A DNA stretch of 34,478 bases. Source: UBA7692 sp964552715 (GTDB lineage Bacteria; Bacteroidota; Bacteroidia; Chitinophagales; LD1). The notes beneath the pieces are model-generated. The model had not been told where the DNA came from. It made no database searches and saw only the letters and a list, made by a program, of their open reading frames with translations. The stretch is taken from the NCBI GenBank assembly GCA_964552715.1, contig CAZKHZ010000005.1, positions 1 through 34,478 on the forward strand, given 5' to 3'. Position 1 is the first letter of the stretch. Every line of letters begins with the position of its first letter. Both the position numbers and the translations under genes were made by a program. Shown piece after piece: positions 1 to 8,318 of the stretch.

Positions 1-777
1 ATACACATCGTCATCTTTAAATAACTCAGCTCTCCATAATATCATTTTTTTTCCTTCATACTCACAGAACGCACCTGAGTATGGTTCTGAAGAAGCATTT
101 ATTTGCCTTAAAATAGCTACTGCTGTATTATTCCAATTTATTTTTCCATCATCTGGGTTTCTTGGGTAGCAGCGCAATGCATCAGTAGGATTTTTGGATT
201 GATGCTCTAAGACATAATTGGAATCACTTTCTAATATCTTGGCTGCTTCGATAAACATTTCAGGAATGCTTTCCGTCATCCACAGGTTTACTTTTCCAAT
301 TCTTGTGTTGATGTTTGCTTCAAAATAGCGTCTAGCAATTATATCTCCTGAGTCTAATTCTCCGCCAATCATTTTATGGATACATAATCCAATTCTTGTT
401 TCTCCATTTATGAGTGCCCATGCTTGGCAAGCATTTCCACGGTATTTGGGCAAATCTCCTCCATGCGCATTTAAAATGCCTAAGCGAAACAATGAAATAA
501 CATCATCTGGAATAACACCTGAATAATTTACACTTAAACAAATATCAATCCCATCCTTTGTAGATTTTAGTTCTTTTATGTCTGTTGCTCTTAGTTTTGG
601 CGTGTATAAATACTCTGCTCCAATTGCGGTGGCAAATGATTCAAAATCTTTTGCTGCTACTTTATACTCAGGAGCTTCTTTTGCTGTAATTATCAATACA
701 ATTTGCCAATCAAGTTTTTGACAAAGTTGCATCGTATTGAACATCAGTTCAGATCTACCAATTACAGCAATATTCAT
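1..777 (-). CDS. Formyltransferase family protein, 3' end cut by window edge
   Basis: The frame is open for all 259 codons from the ATG at 777-775 down to position 1, so the C-terminus lies outside the window. The protein has the Fmt/ArnA/GART-type formyltransferase fold signals: an N-terminal Rossmann start (MNIAVIGRSE), the Asn-x-His pair at N103/H105 in ILNAHGGDLPKYRG, and the distal Asp in GGELDSGD at D142. These match the Asn-His-Asp catalytic triad of N10-formyl-tetrahydrofolate-dependent transferases. The loop after the His reads HGGDLP rather than the HxSLLP usual in Met-tRNA formyltransferases, which argues against a housekeeping fmt. The gene is the last visible member of a sugar-modification cluster and starts 10 bp after the preceding gene, so I infer N-formylation of an amino sugar; the substrate cannot be read from the sequence. 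Confidence 0.85.
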   Translation of the reverse strand, partial: MNIAVIGRSELMFNTMQLCQKLDWQIVLIITAKEAPEYKVAAKDFESFATAIGAEYLYTPKLRATDIKELKSTKDGIDICLSVNYSGVIPDDVISLFRLGILNAHGGDLPKYRGNACQAWALINGETRIGLCIHKMIGGELDSGDIIARRYFEANINTRIGKVNLWMTESIPEMFIEAAKILESDSNYVLEHQSKNPTDALRCYPRNPDDGKINWNNTAVAILRQINASSEPYSGAFCEYEGKKMILWRAELFKDDDVY

Positions 778-787
778 AGTTTAAAAA

Positions 788-1810
788 TTACCAATATACT
801 TTATTTTCAAATGCAAGAGCTGGATAGTTTGACTCCATGTAATTTTTGTAATCAACACCGTGTAAATTTAGCTGTTTTGCCGAAAGCATACCTTCTGCTA
901 CTTTCAGCCCTCCGGCATGTAGGTCAAACACTGCGCTTGGGTCAATGAAATCAGTGGTGTAACTCATATATCCAAAATTTGCGGGGTTTTCCGGATACTT
1001 TTTACTTTTTATTTTTCCGAAATCTACATTTCCGGCAATATGAATTATTAAATGGTCTTGACTTAGTATATTCTCATTAATTAGTGCATCATCGGTTGCA
1101 CCTACTATTAAATTATTAAGGCTGTGCTCAGCTATTATTATTGTATCAAATTTATCAACTATTTTACTATCAATTTTATTTTCCGATTCTACAGTTTCAA
1201 AATTGTAATTGTTTGAACTTAAAATTTTAAAGATAGGAGTTGTAAACTTTTTACATCCAATCACTAATATGTTAGTGCTAAGTGGGGTTCTTTTTTCTTT
1301 CAATAAAAAGAAGATACAAATAAACCCAATGTAATCCATTGTTTTGAGTCTATCATCTGACTCATTTGTGCCATATACCTTTATCCCTTTTCTTCTGCAG
1401 GCATCAATATCTAATTCCTTGGGTCTAAATTCCCATGGTTCCCACATTAGAGGTATTACACAGTCTGACTTTAATCTAGAGATGAGTGTGCTATTTATTG
1501 GTCTCAAAAAGCCCGTATTGGTTACAAGATCTATGTTAGATAAATCTTCGTTATTTAAGTCTTTTGTAATTCTTATTCTGCCAGAAACACCAAGGCTATC
1601 TGCACATGAGTAAATTTGGTTTTCAATCTCTGCAAAACTTCCATAGTTAGATTCTTTTGCAAATGCAGTTACATTAGCACCACCTAAAGCAGCCAAAATA
1701 GGGGTGCATATATAGTTGCCGGTTGCTGCTTCAGTTAGAATATTTTTATCCGATAAATTTATTTTAAACTTATCGAATGACTTTTTTAGTAAATTATTGA
1801 CTCTTGTCAT
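788..1810 (-). CDS. Uncharacterised Rossmann-like protein in sugar cluster
   Basis: This 340-residue protein is not one I recognise by name. Its layout recalls D-2-hydroxyacid dehydrogenases or S-adenosylhomocysteine hydrolases. An N-terminal half (about 25-150) has LGGANVTAFAK and then a segment DIDACRRKGIKVYGTNES, resembling the stretch where those enzymes name the ligand. A second nucleotide-binding-like strand NILVIGCKKFTTPIF lies at about 180-194. The glycine motif there is degenerate (GCKKFT instead of GxGxxG), so NAD(P) binding is doubtful. No signal peptide or membrane segment is visible. The start overlaps the end of the asparagine-synthase-like gene by 17 bp, which suggests translational coupling, and the formyltransferase begins 10 bp downstream. 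A role in making or modifying the same sugar is inferred from context only. Confidence 0.7.
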   Translation of the reverse strand: MTRVNNLLKKSFDKFKINLSDKNILTEAATGNYICTPILAALGGANVTAFAKESNYGSFAEIENQIYSCADSLGVSGRIRITKDLNNEDLSNIDLVTNTGFLRPINSTLISRLKSDCVIPLMWEPWEFRPKELDIDACRRKGIKVYGTNESDDRLKTMDYIGFICIFFLLKEKRTPLSTNILVIGCKKFTTPIFKILSSNNYNFETVESENKIDSKIVDKFDTIIIAEHSLNNLIVGATDDALINENILSQDHLIIHIAGNVDFGKIKSKKYPENPANFGYMSYTTDFIDPSAVFDLHAGGLKVAEGMLSAKQLNLHGVDYKNYMESNYPALAFENKVYW

Positions 1811-3686
1811 TATTCAAAAAAATTGTGCACCACATTTCAAAATTCATAAAGCTCCAAATCAATAACCTATGGTTGATTCTAAGATTGATATGCTCATCAA
1901 CTATTTTGCGAATGTAGCTTGGATTTATAAATTCAGCACAGGCTAAATTGTTAGCGAGTAAAAGATCTTTTACATATTCGGCATTTTCTCCTCTAAACCA
2001 ACTTTCATCAGGCGAAGAGAATCCCTGTTTTTTCCTATTTAGTATTTTGTCAGGTATAAATTCTTGCATTGCTTTTCTCAATACATTTTTACCATCATCA
2101 AATTCTCTGTAGGCTTTTTTCTTTTGTGCCGTGTTTTCGTCTATTTTTTGAATTTCGTTATGAAGATTTCCAAGTTTATGACGTACCGGAATTTTTTGTG
2201 CAAAATCAACCAAGTCATTATCCATAAATGGAAAGCGCTCCTCTAAACCGTTTGCCATTGAGAGTTTATCACCTACCATAAACAAGCCGGGCAAAAAGGT
2301 TTTAATTTCAAAGTATAATGAATTATTGATGTGATCTTCGGGGGTGTCGTACTTTAAGGTTTCATTAAAAGTGAATACTCGTTCAAAAATTCTGCGTGGT
2401 TCGTCAATATCAATTTTTGAAAAAACATCGGCATTGAATAAGTCCTTTTTATCACTATCGGGTACTAAGCGTTGCCAAAAACTATAATACTGTTCAAAAT
2501 ATTGTGATTGATTTATGGAGTCGAATACTTTATAATATCTCCAGGGGTAGCCACCATATAGTTCATCGCCACCAGTTCCTTGTAGGCACACTTTTACAAA
2601 CTTGGAGGCTAATCGAGATATGTAGTAATTAGGGTACGACATTCCGACCCTTAAATCTTCTAAGTGATAAACAACTTTTGGTAAAGACCAACGCAAGTCT
2701 CCTGCGTTAATTACTTGCTCATAATGTTCAGTTTTGTAAAAATTTGCCATTAATTCAGCATCCCTCCGCTCATCATAGTTCGCCTCTACACCAGTAACTT
2801 CACTCATATCGAAGCCACAGGTAAAGGTGCATAAACGTGGAACGCGCTTTGATGCAATAGCTGTAATTGAACCAGAATCCATGCCACCAGAAAGATAAGA
2901 GCCAACTGGAACATCGGCTATCATTTGTCTTTCCACCGCTTGGGTAAATAAATTTAGGGTTCCGATTCTTGCATCTTCAAAACTCATTTTTTCGTCAGGC
3001 TTTGAAAAATCATAATTCCACCATGATTTGTGTTTTATAAATGAGGTGGTTTTATCAATGCCTACGGTGTTTGCTGGAGGCAGTAACGCCAAACCTTTAA
3101 AAAATGTGCGAAATGAGAATAAATTTTGGAAGGTGAAGTATTCATTTACAGCATCCAAATCTACTTCTTTCTTAAAATCAGGGTGCTCTAAAATTGCTTT
3201 AATTTCTGATGCGAAAACAAAGCTGTTTTTATTTAGCCAATAGTAAAGAGGTTTAATCCCGAAGCGGTCTCTGCTCAAATAGAGTTTCTTTTCTTTACTG
3301 TTCCATGCTCCTATGGCAAACATTCCGTTTAGACGTTCGAAAAATGCGGTGCCGTATGCTGCTAAACCTTCAGCAATTACTTCGGTATCTGTTCCTGATA
3401 TAAAAGTATAACCAAGAGCGAGTAGTTCGTTTTTTAATTCAGGAAAATTATAGATGCAACCGTTAAAAACAATTGTCCATTCTGAATTTTTAGAGCGCAT
3501 CGGTTGAGAGCCTTTTACAGATGTATCTAAAATGGAAAGTCTTCGATGCGCAAAACCAATGTTTTCATCTATCCAAAAACCTTCACTATCAGGACCGCGA
3601 TGTGAAATTTTGTCTGCCATTTTTTTTAGCAAACTTTGCTCGCACTTTGCTCCGTTTAAGTTGAAAACGCCTGCTATTCCACACAT
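1794..3686 (-). CDS. asnB: Asparagine synthase (glutamine-hydrolysing) family amidotransferase
   Basis: The 630-residue protein has both AsnB halves. The N-terminal class II glutaminase starts MCGIAGVF, with Cys2 as nucleophile once Met is removed, and has R49 in HRRLSI, N75-G76 and D100 for glutamine binding. The synthetase half carries the ATP-pyrophosphatase motif SGGMDS at 266-271. The length is normal for the family. AsnB paralogues inside glycan clusters commonly amidate a sugar carboxylate rather than aspartate, and the neighbours (epimerase, aminotransferase, formyltransferase) favour that here. It lies 52 bp downstream of the methyltransferase gene and overlaps the next gene by 17 bp. 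True asparagine synthesis cannot be excluded. The symbol is a family label. Confidence 0.9.
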   Translation of the reverse strand: MCGIAGVFNLNGAKCEQSLLKKMADKISHRGPDSEGFWIDENIGFAHRRLSILDTSVKGSQPMRSKNSEWTIVFNGCIYNFPELKNELLALGYTFISGTDTEVIAEGLAAYGTAFFERLNGMFAIGAWNSKEKKLYLSRDRFGIKPLYYWLNKNSFVFASEIKAILEHPDFKKEVDLDAVNEYFTFQNLFSFRTFFKGLALLPPANTVGIDKTTSFIKHKSWWNYDFSKPDEKMSFEDARIGTLNLFTQAVERQMIADVPVGSYLSGGMDSGSITAIASKRVPRLCTFTCGFDMSEVTGVEANYDERRDAELMANFYKTEHYEQVINAGDLRWSLPKVVYHLEDLRVGMSYPNYYISRLASKFVKVCLQGTGGDELYGGYPWRYYKVFDSINQSQYFEQYYSFWQRLVPDSDKKDLFNADVFSKIDIDEPRRIFERVFTFNETLKYDTPEDHINNSLYFEIKTFLPGLFMVGDKLSMANGLEERFPFMDNDLVDFAQKIPVRHKLGNLHNEIQKIDENTAQKKKAYREFDDGKNVLRKAMQEFIPDKILNRKKQGFSSPDESWFRGENAEYVKDLLLANNLACAEFINPSYIRKIVDEHINLRINHRLLIWSFMNFEMWCTIFLNNDKSQ

Positions 3687-3738
3687 ATTTTACAAAAGAC
3701 ATTTAATTGTTGCCTATTTTCAATTTTAAATGATAAGC

Positions 3739-4689
3739 TCATTTTTTGAATCTTCCTGAAAAACACGCTTCCTCTTGATGAAAATACGTTATAGATAAAT
3801 GGTTGTCTGATACAATTTTTTTGTACTCAGTTTCAGAATATCTTGATGCATTGCTAGGTGAATACCAATCGAAATTTACGGATTTGGATGTTTCAAATCC
3901 TAACTCACTGTTCCAAAAGCATTTTAAAAAGTTCCAGTAAATAAAACGTTGTAAATCGTATTCGCCTCCTTTAATATCAAGTAGCGGAATATCGGGACAC
4001 TGGATTTTCACATTTAATGCAGATAGATTTTTACCAAGCACTGTTAGTGCCTCTGAGAGTTCCCAAATTTGCTCTTTGGAGAGCGTTTTAGAGAATTCTC
4101 TGAAATGTTCATCTAATAGCTCTCTTGGCAAAGCTTTTTTTGCATAAACATAGCAAGCAAATTCACCGCCAATTTTTGTGATTGAGGTGAGGTGAGCAAA
4201 TGTTTTTTCGGGAAATTCGGTATGATGAATTACTTGGTCGCAACTTACATAATCAACGCAATTTTCTTTAATCCCCGTATCTGCAATATCCCCCCTTACA
4301 AAGTAGAGATTTTTAATGTGTTTATAGTTCTTGGCAGCAATATTTGCAGCTTCAGAAAAGTCCATGCCAATTACTATTGCATCGGGTGCTAATTGGGCAA
4401 ACCATGCTGCTTTATATCCAAGTCCACATCCTGCGTCTAAGATGACTTTGCCTTTTAAGAAATTGCCTAAATCGGCTTCGCTTTTAAATCCATAAAGCTC
4501 TAAGTACCACTTGTATTGGAGATTATAAAAGTCTGTAAGGCTCTTATCTTCTTGTTTATCAAATGCAGTCCATTTTTCTGAGAAGGCCTCATTTGTATGC
4601 TGCTGATTATCAAAAGAAGAAAAGTTTGCCCGAACAATAAAATTATCTTTTGCAATTACATTCTCCTTAAACAAGTTTCTTACATCCAT
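3739..4689 (-). CDS. Class I SAM-dependent methyltransferase
   Basis: The 316-residue protein has a clear motif I (VILDAGCGLGYKAAWFA, about 82-98), an acidic residue ending strand 2 (IVIGMDFSEAAN), an aspartate region VRGDIADTG, and a motif IV-like VDYVSCDQVIHH. It carries about 75 residues before the SAM-binding core and about 120 after it, which probably recognise the acceptor. It starts 1 bp after the aminotransferase gene ends, so it is very likely co-transcribed with the cluster. The substrate is unknown; methylation of a sugar hydroxyl, amine or carboxylate is plausible from context. There is no signal peptide, so it should be cytoplasmic. Confidence 0.88.
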   Translation of the reverse strand: MDVRNLFKENVIAKDNFIVRANFSSFDNQQHTNEAFSEKWTAFDKQEDKSLTDFYNLQYKWYLELYGFKSEADLGNFLKGKVILDAGCGLGYKAAWFAQLAPDAIVIGMDFSEAANIAAKNYKHIKNLYFVRGDIADTGIKENCVDYVSCDQVIHHTEFPEKTFAHLTSITKIGGEFACYVYAKKALPRELLDEHFREFSKTLSKEQIWELSEALTVLGKNLSALNVKIQCPDIPLLDIKGGEYDLQRFIYWNFLKCFWNSELGFETSKSVNFDWYSPSNASRYSETEYKKIVSDNHLSITYFHQEEACFSGRFKK

Positions 4690-4690
4690 T

Positions 4691-5833
4691 TTATGCTAAG
4701 GTTTTAATCACTTCAACAATATATTTAAAATCATCCTCATTCATCCTGTTATGAAGCGGTATAGCAATGCTTAAATTATTTGCTTTCATGGCACCTGGAA
4801 AATCTTCTGGTTTAAAGCCATATTTTTCTTTATAAAATCCAAGCATGTGTACAGCATGTGTTCCCGGGCGGGTAGAAATTCCTTTTTCTTGCAAATATTC
4901 CATTAAATCGTTTCGCTTTAAAGGAGCTTTTTGTTCATCAACTAAACAAACATAAGACTGCCATCCATGTTTGTAACCTTGAGGCACTAATGGTGTTTGA
5001 AGCCAAGTTAACTCTGAAAATTGTTCATTGTAGAAAGTTGCCCACTTTTGCCTTTCATCAATAAACTTATCTAGTTTCTTTATCTGCACAACACCAACTG
5101 CACCCTGCAAATCAGTCATGCGATAATTAAATCCCATAATATTAAACTCTGGAAGAATGTATGGTTTAGGACCTTTGTGGCGCTGCTCTTCAGATATAGA
5201 TGCCCCATGATTGCGCAACATATCTAAGTGGTGAGCCACCTCATCATTGTTTGTGGTAAGCATTCCGCCTTCGCCCGTTGTTACAGATTTGCGTGGATGC
5301 AGAGAGAAACAACCTATATCGCCCAAGCTTCCGGCCGGTTTGCCATGCAAGCCCGCACCAGCAGCACACGCGGCATCCTCCACAATTTTAAGCGTTGGAA
5401 ATTCGGTTTTGATTGCCTCAACATCTGCGCATAAACCAAATAAATGTACAGGTATGATAGCGGTTGTTTTTGCAGTTATCTTGTCCTTGATTTTTGCAAT
5501 ATCAATATTGAATGTATTGGGGTTAATATCAACAAATACAGGAACTGCATTGCAATACAAAACTGCATTTGCTGTAGAGACCCAAGTAAACGCAGGTACA
5601 ATAACTTCGTCACCTGGCTGCACACCCACCGCTAGCAATGCTAAGTGCAAGGCGGTGGTGCAATTACTTACCGCCAAGGTGTGTTTCACCTGATGTCTTT
5701 CGGCAAATAATTTTTGAAGTTTTGCAACCTGAGGTCCTTGAGTAAGCCAACCGCTAAAAATAGGTTCTTTCAAAGCTTCCCATTCTTCTTGCCCCATCAG
5801 CGGTTGCGAAATTTGTATAACACGATTTTCCAT
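4691..5833 (-). CDS. DegT/DnrJ/EryC1/StrS family PLP sugar aminotransferase
   Basis: The 380-residue protein has the usual length and motifs for nucleotide-sugar aminotransferases: the SGWLTQGPQVAKLQ start region, SNCTTALHLAL for phosphate binding (about 56-66), VEDAACAAGA with the pyridine-nitrogen Asp at D153, and the PLP Schiff-base lysine K182 in SLHPRKSVTTGEGG. A C-terminal RPGTHAVHMLGFY segment is also typical. Enzymes of this family transfer an amino group from glutamate to a 3- or 4-keto nucleotide sugar. Its start codon shares one base with the stop of the epimerase gene (TAATG), a strong coupling signal. Together with the formyltransferase it suggests an N-formylamino sugar; the ring position is not predictable. 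Confidence 0.93.
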   Translation of the reverse strand: MENRVIQISQPLMGQEEWEALKEPIFSGWLTQGPQVAKLQKLFAERHQVKHTLAVSNCTTALHLALLAVGVQPGDEVIVPAFTWVSTANAVLYCNAVPVFVDINPNTFNIDIAKIKDKITAKTTAIIPVHLFGLCADVEAIKTEFPTLKIVEDAACAAGAGLHGKPAGSLGDIGCFSLHPRKSVTTGEGGMLTTNNDEVAHHLDMLRNHGASISEEQRHKGPKPYILPEFNIMGFNYRMTDLQGAVGVVQIKKLDKFIDERQKWATFYNEQFSELTWLQTPLVPQGYKHGWQSYVCLVDEQKAPLKRNDLMEYLQEKGISTRPGTHAVHMLGFYKEKYGFKPEDFPGAMKANNLSIAIPLHNRMNEDDFKYIVEVIKTLA

Positions 5834-6810
5834 TAGTTTGCTTTGTTCTTTTCTCTCCAGTCAATGAGCTTTTGCAAGCCTTCTTTCAATTCATATTGGT
5901 AGGTGAAGCTTAATTCATCAGTTGCTTTTTTGCGAGCGCCAATTCTATTTTGCACTAATGCGCGTGCATCATCTGCACTATATGGTTTGTAATTTACTTT
6001 TAGGTCAGAGGTTTTAAGCTTTAAGATTAAATCGCAAAGTTCTTTAATAGAGGTTTGCACTTCGGTGCCTACATTATAAAATCCAAAGTTGGTATCGCTT
6101 TTTAAAGCCAATGCATTGCATCGTGCAACATCTTCTACGTAAATAAAGTCATAAGCCTGACTTCCATCTCCGTTAATTTCAGGAGCTTCGTTGGCATCAA
6201 TTTTATTCAACATTATTGGAATCACTCCCGTGTATGCTGCCGTTTGGTCTTGGTGCGGTCCGTAAACATTCATATATCGAAGACCAATTACAGGCAGGTT
6301 GTACCTCTCATTGAATGCAGTGCACATAGCTTCTCCAGCTATCTTGGTTGCTCCATAAAAATTTTTGTTGTTGAAAGGATGGCTCTCAGTCATAGGCAAT
6401 TCAACAGCATCGCCATACACAGATGCCGAAGATGACCACACTAATTTCTTAATATTATTTTTTACACAGGCTTCAAGGATGTTGAAAGTACCTGCAATGT
6501 TTACATCAAAGGCGGTGCGTGGATAATCCTTACAATGCAGTAACCACATAGCAGCCAGTGAAACAACATAATCTTTGCCTTTCACGGCATCGTTTAGAAT
6601 GTCTGTTTCGCGAATATCCCCTCCATTGGCATAAACAGAACAGCGAGGGTCTTTAAGTTGCTCTTTTAGATAATCTATTTTGCCCCTTGCAAAGTTGTCG
6701 TAAACAATTACTTCAGCAACATCTTCTTTTAACAATTCTGCAACTACAAAGCTGCCGATAAACCCTCCGCCTCCAATAACTAATATTTTTGCCTGCGATA
6801 ATTCTGTCAT
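5833..6810 (-). CDS. NAD-dependent epimerase/dehydratase (extended SDR)
   Basis: This 325-residue extended short-chain dehydrogenase has the NAD-binding GGGGFIG motif at 13-19, a Ser-rich catalytic strand VWSSSASVYG (about 124-133) and the catalytic pair Y152/K156 in FYGATKIAGE. Family members act on nucleotide sugars such as UDP-glucose or UDP-GlcNAc, as 4-epimerases, 4,6-dehydratases or decarboxylases. It is the first gene of the compact minus-strand run, with an 81-bp gap to the oxidase gene upstream, so the operon promoter is probably in that gap; I see no convincing -7/-33 pair there. The enzyme probably supplies the keto or epimerised sugar used by the adjoining aminotransferase. Confidence 0.92.
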   Translation of the reverse strand: MTELSQAKILVIGGGGFIGSFVVAELLKEDVAEVIVYDNFARGKIDYLKEQLKDPRCSVYANGGDIRETDILNDAVKGKDYVVSLAAMWLLHCKDYPRTAFDVNIAGTFNILEACVKNNIKKLVWSSSASVYGDAVELPMTESHPFNNKNFYGATKIAGEAMCTAFNERYNLPVIGLRYMNVYGPHQDQTAAYTGVIPIMLNKIDANEAPEINGDGSQAYDFIYVEDVARCNALALKSDTNFGFYNVGTEVQTSIKELCDLILKLKTSDLKVNYKPYSADDARALVQNRIGARKKATDELSFTYQYELKEGLQKLIDWREKNKAN

Positions 6811-6891
6811 TTTAAATTTTTGCGCTGCAAAGAAAAGCGTTTTGGGCTATAAACATAAAGTAAAAAGAAATCAATTAGGCAAGCGCAATTA

Positions 6892-8094
6892 TTAGGAAGT
6901 GTGGCTTCGGTTTATGTATAACTCGTAAACTTGACGCGCGATAGCAAAACAAGCAGTGGCTGCAGGAGAAGGGGCATTTAAAACATGAATTTCATTTTCA
7001 CTTACTTCATAAACAAAATCATCCACAATACCATTTTTATCTAATGCTTGCGCTCTTATTCCGGATGTGTATCCATTTACCATATCCCAATTGAAACCAG
7101 ACCAATACTTTTGAACACTTTCGCTGAAATACCTTTTGCTTGTTTGTTTCATAATCTCCTGAAAGGCAGTTTTTCGATATTTGTAAATAACCTTATACAA
7201 ACCTTTTGCTGTGAATGCCTCAAAAGCATCTTTTAGATTAAAACCAAAATTATTATATGCTTCTCTGTCTAATACTAATACGGCATTTGGACCTAATTTT
7301 ACTGTTCCGTCTAACATGCGGGTTATGTGAATGCCTAAAAAAGGAAAGTTAGGATTTGGTACAGGGTAAATTGGAATTTCAGCATTGTAACTGCCTTCTT
7401 TTAGTTTGTAGTATTCACCTTTAAATGGGGTGATTGTTATAGGGCATTTTTTTTGGGTAATTAAACTATAAACTCTGTCACATTGCAATCCTGCTGCATT
7501 TACAACAAGGTTTGTTGAAATAATTTTGTCTTTTGAAGCAATGGTAAATCCCGAGTCGGTTTTTATGATTTTTTCTGCCTGAAAGTTATAATAAATAGTT
7601 GCGCCAGTTTGCTGTAATAATTCCAGTATTTTTTTTGAAACCAAGCTATAGTCAGTCAATCCCGTTTCGGAGACCCAAACGGCTTTTTTACAACTTAAAC
7701 CTTCCTGAATTTCTTTTAACTCTTGATTGCCAATGTATTTCAAATTTAATCCGCAAGCAATGCCGTTATCATATAGTTTTTCAAGTGCGACAAGTTCATT
7801 TTCATTGGTGGCAACAATAACTTTTCCGGTGATTTTATGTGGTATAGAATGCGCTTTCAAAAAATCCAACATCAAGCCATAACCTTCAATACAGTTTTTT
7901 GATTTGTAGGAGCCTTGTTTATAGTAAATACCAGAGTGAATTACGCCACTGTTTCTGCCTGTTTGATGTAAGTTAATTTCATTCTCTTTTTCAAGAATGG
8001 AAATGCTTATTCCTGGTTGCTCTTGTGCAAATTTCCATGCAATACTTAAACCTACTATACCCGATCCAATTATGGAGATGTCAAATTGACGCAT
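6892..8094 (-). CDS. lhgO: L-2-hydroxyglutarate oxidase (FAD-dependent)
   Basis: The protein is a DAO-family FAD oxidoreductase with the dinucleotide motif IIGSGIVGLSIAW near its start, the LhgO-type segment HQTGRNSGVIHSGIYYKQG, and a C-terminal flavin-contact NAPSPAATACFA. Known LhgO enzymes oxidise L-2-hydroxyglutarate to 2-oxoglutarate and pass electrons to the membrane quinone pool. I place the start at the ATG at 8094 (MRQFDISI, 400 residues). An in-frame ATG at 8130 would add a His-rich 12-residue leader unlike the family, and an exact TAnnTTTG box lies between the two starts. It reads in the same direction as the sugar cluster, but the 81-bp gap and its different metabolism suggest an independent unit. 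Confidence 0.9.
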   Translation of the reverse strand: MRQFDISIIGSGIVGLSIAWKFAQEQPGISISILEKENEINLHQTGRNSGVIHSGIYYKQGSYKSKNCIEGYGLMLDFLKAHSIPHKITGKVIVATNENELVALEKLYDNGIACGLNLKYIGNQELKEIQEGLSCKKAVWVSETGLTDYSLVSKKILELLQQTGATIYYNFQAEKIIKTDSGFTIASKDKIISTNLVVNAAGLQCDRVYSLITQKKCPITITPFKGEYYKLKEGSYNAEIPIYPVPNPNFPFLGIHITRMLDGTVKLGPNAVLVLDREAYNNFGFNLKDAFEAFTAKGLYKVIYKYRKTAFQEIMKQTSKRYFSESVQKYWSGFNWDMVNGYTSGIRAQALDKNGIVDDFVYEVSENEIHVLNAPSPAATACFAIARQVYELYINRSHTS

Positions 8095-8109
8095 GTTTCT
8101 ATTTTGATG

Positions 8110-8117
8110 CAAATGTA
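8110..8117 (-). promoter_or_regulatory. Possible -7 promoter box for lhgO
   Basis: On the minus strand these bases read TACATTTG, an exact match to the Bacteroidota -7 consensus TAnnTTTG. No TTG sits at the expected distance for a -33 element, and the implied leader would be only about 10 nt, so this is tentative. It does support translation from 8094 rather than 8130. Confidence 0.35.
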
Positions 8118-8212
8118 AATGAATAATCAATTTGGGCTTTTACTTTAAACAAAAATTAATCGTATAATCGTTTTGCTTGGGGGATAAAACCAACTTCAAT
8201 AAAATGCAGTCT

Positions 8213-8265
8213 TTATTTCTGAACACTCAACCGCGAGATTGAGTAATTTCTTGCATCAGAAATAA
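8213..8265. promoter_or_regulatory. Nested inverted repeat ahead of the giant surface-protein gene
   Basis: A perfect 10-bp outer stem (TTATTTCTGA at 8213-8222 with TCAGAAATAA at 8256-8265) encloses a 6-bp inner stem (ACTCAA at 8225-8230 with TTGAGT at 8239-8244). It lies in the divergent gap between lhgO and the giant gene, 53 bp before the latter's ATG. It could be an operator-like site, a structured leader or a mobile palindrome. No T-run follows it on the plus strand, so a simple terminator is less likely. Confidence 0.5.
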
Positions 8266-8298
8266 TTGACTTGCCAAAATAGTAAGTAAATTGTCCTC

Positions 8299-8312
8299 TA
8301 ATTAGTAATTAG
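8299..8312. repeat. Two perfect 7-bp tandem units before the giant gene
   Basis: TAATTAG occurs twice head to tail, ending 6 bp before the ATG at 8319. Two AT-rich units alone could be chance. It is listed because other intergenic tracts in the window share the 7-bp period. Confidence 0.5.
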
Positions 8313-8318
8313 TTATCT

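Noticed and set aside
1..777. Housekeeping methionyl-tRNA formyltransferase
   Set aside because: The catalytic loop reads HGGDLP rather than HxSLLP and the gene sits in a sugar cluster, so a sugar or other small-molecule formyltransferase is likelier.
5247..5693. A 148-codon plus-strand open frame opposite the aminotransferase gene
   Set aside because: The opposite strand encodes a complete, motif-rich aminotransferase and the antisense product has no recognisable pattern.
8271..8293. A promoter for the giant gene made of TTG (8271-8273) and TAAATTG (8287-8293)
   Set aside because: The second element is one base short of TAnnTTTG and the spacing is only about 13 nt, so I did not list it.
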